DNA of 64,000 bases, from positions 44,987 through 108,986 of the forward strand of contig NZ_LZIF01000103.1 in NCBI RefSeq assembly GCF_001667145.1, written 5' to 3'. The notes beneath the pieces were generated by a model. The model was not told where the DNA came from, ran no database searches, and saw only the letters and a program-made list of their open reading frames with translations. The stretch's first letter is position 1. Each line of letters begins with the position of its first letter. A program made the position numbers and the translations under genes. This document shows, one piece after another, positions 30,162 to 38,217 of the stretch. Source of the stretch: Mycobacterium sp. 852002-51971_SCH5477799-a. GTDB taxonomy: Bacteria > Actinomycetota > Actinomycetes > Mycobacteriales > Mycobacteriaceae.

Positions 30162-30597
30162 GTGAACGCCGCGGTCGTCGACGCGGGCGGGCATGTGAAC
30201 AAGTCCCTCGGTGATGGTGCGCTGGCCGTATTCGGCGCCCCGATGACCTCACCGATCATGCCGATGCTGCGGTGGGCGCTGCCGTGGGTATTCAGGGCTT
30301 GGTGGCCCAGCGATTCGACGGTGAACTTCGCATGGTATCGGCATCAACACCGGCGAGGTGATCGCTGGGACCATCGGTGGCGGAAGCAAACTGGAGTTCA
30401 CCTTGATCGGTGACACGGTCAACGTCGCGGCGCGCATCGAGCAACTCACCAAGACCACCGGCGACACGATCCTGCTTACCGAGCAGACCGTCGATGTGTT
30501 GGCTTGTCGACCGCACGGACTCGTCGACCGGGGGCACATGAACTGAAAGGCAAGTCCGCCGCTGTCAAGATCTTCGGACTCGATTCAGCGGTTCATT
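30162..30597 (+). pseudogene. Truncated, frameshifted copy of a class III nucleotide cyclase
   Basis: Only the C-terminal part of a cyclase domain remains. It matches the intact cyclase at 31578-33104 over its last third. VNKSLGDGALAVFGAP (intact copy VNKFLGDGALAVFGAP) is followed by a frameshift (one base missing after GGCGCCCCGA). Another shift lies around 30335, then [20 protein letters not shown], and a last shift near 30530 before GKSAAVKIFGLD. The membrane and HAMP parts and the first catalytic Asp are absent. Nucleotide identity with the intact gene is high, including a long identical run in the [17 protein letters not shown] region. So it is the relic of a tandem paralogue. Confidence 0.85.
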
Positions 30598-30609
30598 ACT
30601 CGCGCCGAA

Positions 30610-31443
30610 CTACTTCACCGAGATTCCGCCGTCTACCGGCAAGGTGATTCCGGTGACATAGCGGCCCGAGCGCCCACAGAGGTAAACCATCGCCTCGCTC
30701 ACATCCGCGGCTTCGATGAGCTCGACGGGCAACGGCGCCTGCAACGCGGATGCACCTTCGGGGTGCTCGGCCATCAACTGGGCAAATGGTTCGTTGACGA
30801 TCATCGGAGTTGCGACTCCGGTCGGATGCACCGTGTTGACCCGAATGTTCTTCTCCGCCAAAGAGGTTGCGTAATACCTCATCAGGCCGACCACCCCATG
30901 TTTGGCGGCCTGGTAGCCGGCCAAGCCGTGGCTCCGGCCGCTGAACGTCGGGCAAAGGCTGTTCAGCCCTGCGGTCGAGCTCGTGATCACAATGGCCCCG
31001 CCCTCGCCGTGGTCGAGCATCGCGGGCAGGGCGGCCTCGATCGTGTAGTACACACCGTTGAGCAACACGTTTACCGAATCGACGTAGGCGGCCATGTCGT
31101 AGCGCTGTTCGCCGACCGCCGGGAGGATCCCGGCGTTGGCGAGTATGAAGTCGACTCTGCCCAACTCGGCCAGGCCGTTCGCGACAGCGGATCTCAGGCT
31201 CTGGAAGTCGCGGACGTCGCCTTGCTCCGCGACGATTCGGCGACCGGTCTTTTCGACCAGGTTGATCGTCTCGTCGAGATCCTCGCGGGTCGTCATCGGG
31301 TAGGCGACACTGTCGATCTGACCGCAGAGGTCGAACGCGAGGATGTCCGCACCCTCCTCGGCGAACCGAATCGCATGCGACCGTCCTTGTCCACGTGCGG
31401 CGCCGGTGATGAACGCGACCTTGCCATCGAATTGGTTCGACAT
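30610..31443 (-). CDS. Mycofactocin-type short-chain dehydrogenase
   Basis: An SDR of 277 residues. The start VAFITGAARGQGRSHAIRFAEEGADI contains the TGxxxGxG NAD site in the form ARGQGRSHA. The segment DLCGQIDSVAYPMTTREDLDETINLVEKTG is an insert seen in the mycofactocin-dependent SDR subfamily, whose nicotinamide stays bound. The catalytic Ser is in VITSSTAGLNS, and Tyr-Lys in GYQAAKHGVVGLM. The substrate is probably an alcohol or a hydroxy-steroid-like compound, but this is not shown. It diverges from the intact cyclase, and a near-palindrome lies between them. Confidence 0.87.
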   Translation of the reverse strand: MSNQFDGKVAFITGAARGQGRSHAIRFAEEGADILAFDLCGQIDSVAYPMTTREDLDETINLVEKTGRRIVAEQGDVRDFQSLRSAVANGLAELGRVDFILANAGILPAVGEQRYDMAAYVDSVNVLLNGVYYTIEAALPAMLDHGEGGAIVITSSTAGLNSLCPTFSGRSHGLAGYQAAKHGVVGLMRYYATSLAEKNIRVNTVHPTGVATPMIVNEPFAQLMAEHPEGASALQAPLPVELIEAADVSEAMVYLCGRSGRYVTGITLPVDGGISVK

Positions 31444-31498
31444 GACAATCTCCTTCCCGGCCTGAGCCGAGTATCCGCCGGGAGACTTGGCTTTGATC

Positions 31499-31514
31499 GG
31501 GTAATCGACTACCC
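31499..31514. promoter_or_regulatory. Near-palindromic operator candidate upstream of the SDR
   Basis: GGGTAATCGACTACCC is a 16-base palindrome with one mismatched pair, 56 bases before the SDR start and 64 bases before the cyclase start. Size and symmetry suit a TetR-type or similar repressor. No regulator gene is adjacent. Confidence 0.45.
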
Positions 31515-31577
31515 AATCTCTCCGGGAGTCCGGGCGTTTCCGCTAGCTCAGAGGCGTCACACGTCTAATCTCGCGCC

Positions 31578-33104
31578 ATGGACCGCATCTGGCAATGGGC
31601 GTGGGACCGGCACGCGGGACGGTACTCGTGGGCGATCTACACGGTCACCGTCGCCACGTTGCTCCCGATCTACCTCGTCCTCGCGATGATCGTTGTTGCG
31701 TTCGAGAGGTCGAATCACTACGTCGCGGCGGCTTTGATCACTGTCGGACTGGTGCTGGTGATGGTGTACGCGATGATCCTTCCCGGCCTGGGTCGCAGCC
31801 GCCTCATTGATCAGTGGGCAGCCGGCCACGAGCCAGACCGGGTGAAGGTGCTGAACGCCGCGTACTCGTGGACCCGGGCCGCCGCTCCTCGAGCGGTGAG
31901 CGCCAACGTCATTGTGATCGCCGCACAGTTGCTCGCGGTCGGGGCGATGACCGGAGCGACTGGATCTCGCCTCACTCAATACGCAGTGCTGGGTGCCGCG
32001 TCCGGAGCGTCCGTGGCGGCGATCGCCGTGCACAGCTTTCCTGAAACGGCGCTGCGCCCAGCCAGGGCGGCCCTCGCCGGTGACAGCAGCCTCGGCGACG
32101 ACCTCCCGCGCTCGCGCCCGAGTTTTGCTGCCTGGTCGAACGTTTCCATGCTCGGGTGCGCCTTCGCGTTCGCACTAGGCGGCGCCATGCTGGCTGCCGT
32201 TATTCACCGCACCGACGACGTGCCTCTGCTGTGCGCAGCAATCGCGGGCGCTTTGACGGTCGGATTCGCGGTGCCGATTACTGTCGGCGCCGGGTTCTCG
32301 CCCTCCCTGCGGCCGATTCGCGACCTCGCGGCAGGATCCGAACGTGTGGCGGCGGGTGATTACAGTCGGCGCCTGCCGGTTGTTCAGGACGACGACCTCG
32401 GCGCGCTGGCCGCGTCGTTCAATCGCATGCAGGCGGGTTTGGCTGAGCGGCAACGACTTCAGGGTGCATTCGGCACATACGTCGATCCGGCGTTGGCGGC
32501 GCGGCTGCTGCAGCAGGGCGACGACGCGTTTACCGGGGAGCGCCGCGAGGTGACGGTGATGTTCGTCGACATCCGCGACTTCACCCCGTTCGCCGAGGCG
32601 AATAGCGCCGAGGACACGGTCGCGCGTCTCAACGGGCTGTTCGGGATCGTCGTGCCCGCCGTTGTTGACGGCGGTGGACACGTGAACAAGTTTCTCGGCG
32701 ACGGTGCGCTGGCCGTCTTCGGTGCCCCGAACGACCTCGCCAATCATGCCGATGCGGCGGTGACCGCGGCGGTGCTGATTCATCGCCTCGTGGCCGAGCG
32801 ATTCGGCGGTGAGCTTCGCATCGGCATCGGCATCAACACCGGGAAGGTGATCGCCGGAACCATCGGCGGCGCAAGCAAGCTGGAGTTCACCTTGATCGGT
32901 GACACGGTCAACGTCGCGGCGCGCCTCGAGCAACTCACCAAGATTACTGGCGACACAATCCTGCTCACCCAACAGACCGTCGACGCGTTGGCTTGCCGAC
33001 CGCACGGACTCGTCGACCGTGGGGCACATGAGCTGAAAGGCAAGTTGGCCGCTGTCAGCGTCTTCGCGCTCGACCCAGCAGTGACTCCGGCCGATGGCGG
33101 GTGA
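31578..33104 (+). CDS. Membrane-bound class III adenylate/guanylate cyclase with HAMP domain
   Basis: A 508-residue receptor-type cyclase. About six helices in residues 1-245 (for example VTVATLLPIYLVLAMIVVAF and ALITVGLVLVMVYAMI) lead to a HAMP linker PIRDLAAGSERVAAGDYSRR near residue 245-265. A cyclase domain from about residue 320 follows. Metal-binding Asp are in MFVDIRDFTPF and FLGDGALAVFG. Substrate specificity Lys and Asp are in [13 protein letters not shown], and the transition-state Asn/Arg in VNVAARLEQ. All catalytic residues are present, so it should make cAMP. The layout is that of the Rv1318c-Rv1320c group. The ligand of the membrane part is unknown. Confidence 0.9.
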   Translation: MDRIWQWAWDRHAGRYSWAIYTVTVATLLPIYLVLAMIVVAFERSNHYVAAALITVGLVLVMVYAMILPGLGRSRLIDQWAAGHEPDRVKVLNAAYSWTRAAAPRAVSANVIVIAAQLLAVGAMTGATGSRLTQYAVLGAASGASVAAIAVHSFPETALRPARAALAGDSSLGDDLPRSRPSFAAWSNVSMLGCAFAFALGGAMLAAVIHRTDDVPLLCAAIAGALTVGFAVPITVGAGFSPSLRPIRDLAAGSERVAAGDYSRRLPVVQDDDLGALAASFNRMQAGLAERQRLQGAFGTYVDPALAARLLQQGDDAFTGERREVTVMFVDIRDFTPFAEANSAEDTVARLNGLFGIVVPAVVDGGGHVNKFLGDGALAVFGAPNDLANHADAAVTAAVLIHRLVAERFGGELRIGIGINTGKVIAGTIGGASKLEFTLIGDTVNVAARLEQLTKITGDTILLTQQTVDALACRPHGLVDRGAHELKGKLAAVSVFALDPAVTPADGG

Positions 33105-33149
33105 GTAGTCTGCATTTGTCTTCCACACTCTCGCGAGGAATCCAGAACC

Positions 33150-34358
33150 ATGACGCATGTGATGCAGACCCAGGTGTGCGTTGCAGGCGGCGGTCCCGCC
33201 GGCATGGTTCACGCCCTGCTGCTGGCGCGGGCCGGAATCCGGGTCGTCGTCCTGGAGAAGCACAACGACTTCCTGCGCGACTTCCGCGGCGACACCGTGC
33301 ACCCGACCACCCTGCAAATCATGGACGAGCTGGGCTTCATCGACGAGTTCCTTCGGCTACCGCACACCAAGATCGATCGCGTCGCCTTCGACACCGATGG
33401 CTCGATTCGCACCTTCGGCAACTTCAAAGTGCTCAAGCGGCTGGGATTCAGGCAGCCCTATATCGCCATGATGCCGCAGTGGGACTTTCTCGACTTCATC
33501 GCCGAAAAGGCTTCTGCCTATCCGGAATTCACCCTGGTTCGCAACGCGGAGGTCACCGGCCTGATATTCGACGGCGATCGGGTGGCCGGGCTGTGCACGC
33601 CGGATCTCGAGGTGCGCGCCGAGCTGGTCATCGCCGCCGACGGGCGCAAGTCCGCGGTGCGCGTCGCCGCCGGGCTACAGACCGCCCAAGCGCACTCTCC
33701 GATGGACGTGCTGTGGTTCCGGCTGAGATGGCGGCCCGGCGACCCTCAGGAACTGTTCGCGGTGCTGCGCAAGGGCCTGATGATGGCGATGATTTACCGC
33801 GGTGACTATTGGCAAATCGCCTATCTGGTGCCGAAAGGATCAAACCCGCGGGACGGGTCCCTGGAGGAGTTCAAAAATCGGATTGTGACCGCGCAACCAC
33901 GGCTGCGTGAGCACGTCGACGACCTGAGCTCATGGGACGACACCAGCGAGCTCGACGTGCGCGTGGACCGGCTCGAGACGTGGTGGCGTACCGGTTTGCT
34001 GTGCATCGGCGATGCCGCGCATGCCATGTCGCCGGCCGGCGGCGTCGGCATCAACCTCGCTGTCGCCGATGCGGTGGCCGCGGCCAACATCTTGTGCGGC
34101 CCGCTGCGCCAAGGCCGGTTGGGCGACAACGATCTCGCCAGGGTCCAGCGGCGGCGTGAGCTGCCCACCAGGATCGTCCAGGCTGTCCAGGTGCTGATGC
34201 AAGACAACGCGATCGCGCCCAATCTGAGCGGTGACCTATCCGCGATCCGCGTTCCCAAGATCGTGGGATTTGGCCCGCTGCAGGCGATTCCGCCGATCCT
34301 CGTCGGGCGCGGTTTCCGTCCCGAGCATGTTCGGACGCCGGACGTACACGCGCTGTAG
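33150..34358 (+). CDS. FAD-dependent class A monooxygenase-like protein
   Basis: A 402-residue flavoprotein of the PHBH/UbiH fold. The N-terminal Rossmann motif is VCVAGGGPAGMVHALLLARAG. LVIAADGRKSAVRVAA is the DG motif that contacts FAD and NADPH. GDAAHAMSPAGGVGINLAVAD is the GD motif. The phenolic or quinone substrate is unknown. It starts 45 bases after the cyclase, with AGGAATCCAGAACC before the ATG. The RidA-like gene follows 58 bases later. Confidence 0.88.
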   Translation: MTHVMQTQVCVAGGGPAGMVHALLLARAGIRVVVLEKHNDFLRDFRGDTVHPTTLQIMDELGFIDEFLRLPHTKIDRVAFDTDGSIRTFGNFKVLKRLGFRQPYIAMMPQWDFLDFIAEKASAYPEFTLVRNAEVTGLIFDGDRVAGLCTPDLEVRAELVIAADGRKSAVRVAAGLQTAQAHSPMDVLWFRLRWRPGDPQELFAVLRKGLMMAMIYRGDYWQIAYLVPKGSNPRDGSLEEFKNRIVTAQPRLREHVDDLSSWDDTSELDVRVDRLETWWRTGLLCIGDAAHAMSPAGGVGINLAVADAVAAANILCGPLRQGRLGDNDLARVQRRRELPTRIVQAVQVLMQDNAIAPNLSGDLSAIRVPKIVGFGPLQAIPPILVGRGFRPEHVRTPDVHAL

Positions 34359-34416
34359 CCGGGCGCGCCCCTTGGATTCCGGTTAACAGTCGCCTGCGAC
34401 GCCGTCGGCGACGAAG

Positions 34417-34848
34417 ATGGCCCACATGGATAGGCCGATATTCTCTGTCACTCCTGGCTATGGCGATCATCAGCTGCGGGAGTTCCACTATTCACAGGCC
34501 GTTCGATACGGCAACCGGATAGAGACCGCCGGCCAAGGAGGTTGGGACGAGCGCTGGCGCTATCCCGAGTCGGTTCGCGAGGAAGTCATTGCGGCCTTCG
34601 ACAATGTCGAACGGACTTTGGCGACGGCCGGAGCGTCCTGGCGCGACGTCGTGCACGTGCACTCCTATCACCTGCCGGACGCAGACGGCCAGATTGGGCG
34701 CGAGCACCTCGACACCATGGTCGAACAGTTCCGCCGGCGCATGGGCGACCGTGCGCCCCTGTGGACATGCATCGGCGTCGCCGCTTTGGCGGGCCCGCAG
34801 ATGCGCGTCGAAATTCAAGTCGCCGCCATCGAGCCATCGCCCAACTGA
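34417..34848 (+). CDS. RidA family protein (YjgF/UK114)
   Basis: A small protein of 143 residues with the RidA/chorismate-mutase-like fold that usually forms trimers and removes reactive enamine/imine intermediates. Typical sequence: RIETAGQGGW near residue 30, FDNVERTLATAGASWRDVVHVHSY in the middle, and GVAALAGPQMRVEIQVAA at the end. The family Arg in the active cleft corresponds to the R of MRVEIQV. The ATG at 34417 or the ATG at 34426 could be used. It may follow the monooxygenase in one transcript, and the hairpin at 34886 ends it. Confidence 0.85.
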   Translation: MAHMDRPIFSVTPGYGDHQLREFHYSQAVRYGNRIETAGQGGWDERWRYPESVREEVIAAFDNVERTLATAGASWRDVVHVHSYHLPDADGQIGREHLDTMVEQFRRRMGDRAPLWTCIGVAALAGPQMRVEIQVAAIEPSPN

Positions 34849-34885
34849 CCGCAGCCGCCCAGGCCGATGCCGACTAGACCGTGCG

Positions 34886-34920
34886 AAACACCCCCGTTCC
34901 CTTGCGGATCGGGGGTGTTT
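34886..34920. terminator. Bidirectional terminator between RidA and the SodC-like gene
   Basis: Eleven-base arms AAACACCCCCG (34886-34896) and its complement (34910-34920) with a 13-base loop. T-runs on both sides suit the two converging genes. Confidence 0.85.
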
Positions 34921-34940
34921 CTTTCATGGTGGCTTGGGCG

Positions 34941-35705
34941 TCAGCGGCCGGGCGGATAGTACTGCGGAGTGGTCGCCGTCGTCGTTGTCGGTGTCGACGT
35001 CGTGGTCGGGGTGCCGGTGACCGTCACGGTGCTGGTGCTGGTGCTGGTGGACGCCGGTGGCACGACGGTGGTGGTGGTGCTCGTCGTGACGCTGGTGGTC
35101 GACGAGGTCGTCGTCGCGGACGACGCCGCAATCACACCGCAGGCCAGCCGCTTGCCCGATTCGCCCGTGGGGGCGGTGGTGCCCAGATTGTCCGCGGTCT
35201 GGTGAATGATCAGCGCGGTGCCCGAGCTGTTCCTCAGGTCGGCGGAGGTAAATGCGTTGCTAGTGGTCACCAGTTTCGCCGAGCCGTCGGAGCGCACCTG
35301 CAAGGCGGTCAGGTCACCGCTGGCGGGATAACTCGTGTGGTCGGCCGCCTGATAAACGCTTCCGGCGGAGTCGAAGTCACCGGTCGAGCCCCCGTTCGGC
35401 GCAGCCGAATTGGCCTCGCACTTGCCCACGGCGTGGATCTGCAACCCGTGGAAGCCGGGGCTGAGCACGTGGTTGGGGCCGGCTTCCACGGTCACGGTCG
35501 CGTAGCCGTTGGCGAATTCGAAGGTGGCGTTGGCGACCGGGCTACCGTCGGCGGCCTTCAGTTGGGTGGTCAGCCTCTCGGCCCCGGAGGTCGGACTGGT
35601 CAGCGGCGAGGTGTTTGGCTGATTGCCTTGCTGACTCGAGCATGCGGCAAGCGGTGCGACGGTCGCGGTGAGCGCCGCGACCGCAAAACATGCGGCCTTG
35701 TTCAT
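34941..35705 (-). CDS. SodC-like lipoprotein lacking copper ligands, with a Thr/Ser-rich tail
   Basis: A 254-residue lipoprotein: signal peptide with lipobox LAAC, cysteine at residue 22. Residues of about 45-195 have the Cu,Zn superoxide dismutase fold: [32 protein letters not shown] and [10 protein letters not shown]. Compared with mycobacterial SodC (GFHGFHLHKVGKC and GGHYHVPGH, recalled) the first copper His is Gln. The bridging His region is GSVYQ, so two copper ligands are missing. His in LQIHA and IIHQT remain, as does the second Cys of the disulfide (RLACGVI). The last 60 residues are a Thr/Ser/Pro low-complexity tail, probably O-mannosylated. Dismutase activity is unlikely. It may bind copper loosely or have a structural role. 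Confidence 0.8.
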   Translation of the reverse strand: MNKAACFAVAALTATVAPLAACSSQQGNQPNTSPLTSPTSGAERLTTQLKAADGSPVANATFEFANGYATVTVEAGPNHVLSPGFHGLQIHAVGKCEANSAAPNGGSTGDFDSAGSVYQAADHTSYPASGDLTALQVRSDGSAKLVTTSNAFTSADLRNSSGTALIIHQTADNLGTTAPTGESGKRLACGVIAASSATTTSSTTSVTTSTTTTVVPPASTSTSTSTVTVTGTPTTTSTPTTTTATTPQYYPPGR

Positions 35706-35746
35706 TTGCGGTGCCTACCCACATTGACCCGCGCCGAAACGGCGAT

Positions 35747-35932
35747 CTACTCCGCGGGCTTGCGCACCTCACTGGCCAGGTCGCGGTAGTCCCAGACCAA
35801 ATCCTTGACCTCCTGCGCGGCCCGGCCCGCCGCCCCGGCGACCAGGCCCACGATGCGCCCAAGATGCGTCACCGTCGTGTTCACGGCCTCAAAGGCGTTG
35901 TTAATAGCGCGTTCTGACACTTTGTCGGGCAT
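35747..35932 (-). CDS. Small helical protein of unknown function
   Basis: A 61-residue protein. The ATG at 35932 follows a strong GAGGGGGA ribosome-binding site. A GTG at 35971 would add 13 residues. The chain MPDKVSERAINNAFEAVNTT, followed by HLGRIVGLVAGAAGRAAQEV, is a single amphipathic helix pair and ends in charged residues. No family recognised. It is flanked by the hemerythrin operon upstream and the SodC-like gene downstream, all in one direction. Confidence 0.55.
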   Translation of the reverse strand: MPDKVSERAINNAFEAVNTTVTHLGRIVGLVAGAAGRAAQEVKDLVWDYRDLASEVRKPAE

Positions 35933-35978
35933 CCGGTCCCCCTCGGGTACGCCTTCATGTGCGGTGAACACTTGTATA

Positions 35979-35991
35979 CCCTAATCTAGGG
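35979..35991. promoter_or_regulatory. Small palindrome upstream of the 61-residue gene
   Basis: CCCTA-ATC-TAGGG, five-base arms, lies next to GTATAC on an AT-rich patch just before the small gene. It may be a promoter or operator. The evidence is only the symmetry. Confidence 0.3.
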
Positions 35992-35997
35992 ACCCGC

Positions 35998-36483
35998 CTA
36001 CGCCCTAAGGCAGCTCAACAGTGCCTTGCGGCTGCGGACGCGGAACTTGTTGATGGGGGATTGATGCAGCGCAGCAATGCGCTCTGCCATTCGATTTCCC
36101 AGCGCGAGGAGCATGTCCTCACTCAAATCTATTGGAGCCGGGCATAAGTCGCGCTCCTCTTCGCTGGCATGGGCGTCCAGAACCGTGACAAACGAACTCC
36201 ATTCGTCGGCGTATTCCGGCGCGGTGGGCGGCGTGCGCAGCAACACCGCCAGCTGGTCCCACACCTGCCTATGCTCTGCATGGGCGATGGCGACCAGTGC
36301 GCTGGCCTGCGCTACCGCCGGGTAGAACAGGTCGTCCTCGATGCGCATGTGGATGTCCAGCTCGATCAGCAGCGCATCCAGCGCCTCTTGCCGCTCGTCG
36401 CTATCCGTCGGCATTTCGGTGATCTTCGTGCAGTGATCGCGCAGAACTTTGTGATGCTCGAAAAGCACATCGTAGGCGTTCAT
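35998..36483 (-). CDS. Hemerythrin HHE domain protein
   Basis: A 161-residue four-helix bundle with a diiron site. Ligands are visible in FEHHKVLRDHC, DIHMRIEDDLFYP (His and Glu), AHAEHRQVWDQL and LDAHASEEERDLCP. Such mycobacterial proteins sense or bind oxygen, NO or peroxide. The ATG overlaps the stop of the Rieske gene (ATGA), so it is translated with it. Operon with a Rieske protein suggests an iron-redox stress role, which is inference. Confidence 0.88.
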   Translation of the reverse strand: MNAYDVLFEHHKVLRDHCTKITEMPTDSDERQEALDALLIELDIHMRIEDDLFYPAVAQASALVAIAHAEHRQVWDQLAVLLRTPPTAPEYADEWSSFVTVLDAHASEEERDLCPAPIDLSEDMLLALGNRMAERIAALHQSPINKFRVRSRKALLSCLRA

Positions 36484-37394
36484 TTCGCCACCCCGTGTAC
36501 CTCGACGAACCCGTCGCGAATCCGCACCGGGTAGTTCGGCAGCGGCGCTGTCGCCGGTCCGCGCAGCACGTCACCCGATCCGCACGCGAACCTGGAACCG
36601 TGCCACGGGCACACGATTCGGCCGCGGTCGATCCACCCGTCACTCATCGGTGCGCCCAGGTGCGGGCACCGCTCACCGACCGCGACCACCCGGCCCTCGG
36701 TGCGATACAGGACCACACCGACGCCGTCTACCGCTACCCGCCGCGGCTGGCCGTCCAGCGCGGCGGCGCGCAGCACCGGCATCCAACGGTCGCCCCCCAA
36801 CCGGGCGCCAGACCGGTTGACGCCGGTGCCGGCGCCGAACACCAAAGCCCCGCCAAGGTAGCCGCCGGCGAGGGTAAGGCCATAGCCCAGCGCGCTGCTC
36901 ACCATCCCGCGCCGGTGGCGGCCGCGGTGCCGATCCCACCACGACGCCGCATACAGCGCGGTGGCGATCGCGTTCAGCGCGCCATGAACAAGGCCGATCC
37001 GACGCGACTGCTCATGGGTGTGCTGCCAGTCCGTCATGCCGGTCGCCGCGGCGCCGACGCTTCCCACGAGTGCGACACCCAACGTGAACCTCGACCCGTC
37101 ACGCAACCGGGCGGCACTCCCAGGCAGGACGCTGGCCGCATCCATGACGAGCGTCGTCGCCACCGCGCCGGTGGGCACCGACGTCAGCGCTGGATGAAGC
37201 GGATGGCCGAGCCAGGTGCCATGCAATGCGTTGCTGACTCGATCGCGGTTGCGGCCCAGGGTCGCGAACAAGAAGGTCAAGGCGTGCTCCAGCCGGTAGC
37301 TAGGCCGATCCAGCCAGTCTTGTTGTCCCGCGCGGGTCAGCACCGCGGGCCCGGTACTGCGGATCCGGTTTTCGAAACGTTGCCACTGATTCAT
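36480..37394 (-). CDS. DUF2231 membrane domain fused to a Rieske [2Fe-2S] domain
   Basis: A 304-residue protein. The ATG at 37394 is preceded by GGAGGGG. An in-frame extension to 37433 is less likely. Residues 1-200 hold a DUF2231 type membrane domain, with HPLHPALTSVPTGAVATTLVMD and about four helices. Residues of about 205-304 are a Rieske ferredoxin domain with CPHLGAPMSDG and CPWHGSRF, which supply two Cys and two His to the cluster. It could take part in electron transfer at the membrane, perhaps to the hemerythrin or a haem partner. The coupled hemerythrin gene follows directly. Confidence 0.85.
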   Translation of the reverse strand: MNQWQRFENRIRSTGPAVLTRAGQQDWLDRPSYRLEHALTFLFATLGRNRDRVSNALHGTWLGHPLHPALTSVPTGAVATTLVMDAASVLPGSAARLRDGSRFTLGVALVGSVGAAATGMTDWQHTHEQSRRIGLVHGALNAIATALYAASWWDRHRGRHRRGMVSSALGYGLTLAGGYLGGALVFGAGTGVNRSGARLGGDRWMPVLRAAALDGQPRRVAVDGVGVVLYRTEGRVVAVGERCPHLGAPMSDGWIDRGRIVCPWHGSRFACGSGDVLRGPATAPLPNYPVRIRDGFVEVHGVAK

Positions 37395-37452
37395 TACGCC
37401 CCTCCGGCGTATGCGAGAGCCGGCGTGACGCAACGGGCTTCGACGCCGCGTC

Positions 37453-37494
37453 GACTAGGACCACGACCCGGCCGGCCAAGTCCATGACTAGGAC
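37453..37494. promoter_or_regulatory. Two direct copies of GACTAGGAC upstream of the Rieske-hemerythrin operon
   Basis: GACTAGGAC occurs at 37453-37461 and 37486-37494, 33 bases apart (about three helical turns), 59 to 100 bases before the operon start. It may be a tandem activator site. The sequence differs from a full DosR box. Confidence 0.4.
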
Positions 37495-37549
37495 ACGGGT
37501 TGACTGCGTGGATCGTTCACCCGCGAGAGGGCCGAATTAGGGGCAGGGG

Positions 37550-37858
37550 CTAGGCCGAGCGGGGGATAGCGCGCCCGCGCCCGATGTCGCCCTTGAGCAA
37601 CAGGTCACGCTCGGACTCCGACAGGCCGCCCCAAACCCCATAGGGCTCACCGACTTCGAGCGCGTGCGATCGGCACTCCTGGATCACCGGGCATTGCCGG
37701 CACATTTCCTTGGCGCGCTGCTCGCGTTGCATGCGTGCCCGGCCGCGCTCGCCGTCGGGGTGGAAGAACATCGATGAGTCAACGCCGCGGCACAAGCCCT
37801 GCAGTTGCCAATTCCAGATGTCCGCATTGGGTCCAGGTAGCTGTTCCGGCTGTGGCAT
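37550..37858 (-). CDS. whiB3: Redox-sensing transcription factor WhiB3
   Basis: A [4Fe-4S] WhiB-family regulator of 102 residues that controls lipid synthesis and redox balance and binds the principal sigma factor. Cluster cysteines: one in LQGLCRGVDSSMFF and three in EMCRQCPVIQECRSHAL. The C-terminal loop GVWGGLSESERD and a basic tail are as in WhiB3 of M. tuberculosis. The ATG at 37858 gives the exact family length. Upstream in-frame codons (37879) are not needed. It points leftward, away from the sigD group. Confidence 0.95.
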   Translation of the reverse strand: MPQPEQLPGPNADIWNWQLQGLCRGVDSSMFFHPDGERGRARMQREQRAKEMCRQCPVIQECRSHALEVGEPYGVWGGLSESERDLLLKGDIGRGRAIPRSA

Positions 37859-38217
37859 TGGTTCGTTCCCTCTCTGCACTGTCCGCTCGAGGTCAGGTTC
37901 GTGAAAGCGACTGGATGCAACTTAAATTAAGTGGAGTGGGGTCGCCGATGACTGCCCGTCATGCGTAGACGTTAAGGGCGGCGGTGAATTTCCGTCAATA
38001 GCCACTTAGCCGGGCAAAGTATGTACTCGTTGGAGCAGAATTAACTTTGCGTTCATGTCTCTTGAAAAAGCGAAACCCGCCCCGTGCTACCAGGCAGTTG
38101 ACCGAAACGTGATTCCCCAGGTCAGCGCGCGGATGAGGGAGAAGGCAAATTTATCCATGGGCTATAGTGATTAACGATTCGGTAACGTGAAGACCACAAA
38201 CTGTTTACTACATCATT
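37859..38217. other. Divergent control region of whiB3 and the sigD group, with a palindrome
   Basis: These 359 bases are AT-richer than the genes around them and carry no coding frame. They hold the palindrome ACTTAA-A-TTAAGT at 37920-37932, close upstream of whiB3, and a possible -10 element TATAGT at 38163-38168 for the rightward gene. GTAACG is found at 38182. I cannot define promoters more closely. Confidence 0.5.

Noticed and set aside
36495..37487. A 330-codon frame opposite the Rieske gene
   Set aside because: Low-complexity Arg/Pro/His translation with no motif. The minus-strand frame has Rieske and DUF2231 signatures, so this is a shadow of high GC content.
37453..37494. DosR boxes upstream of the Rieske-hemerythrin operon
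   Set aside because: The copies are direct repeats of GACTAGGAC. They lack the paired GGGACT/AGTCCC symmetry expected of a DosR box.
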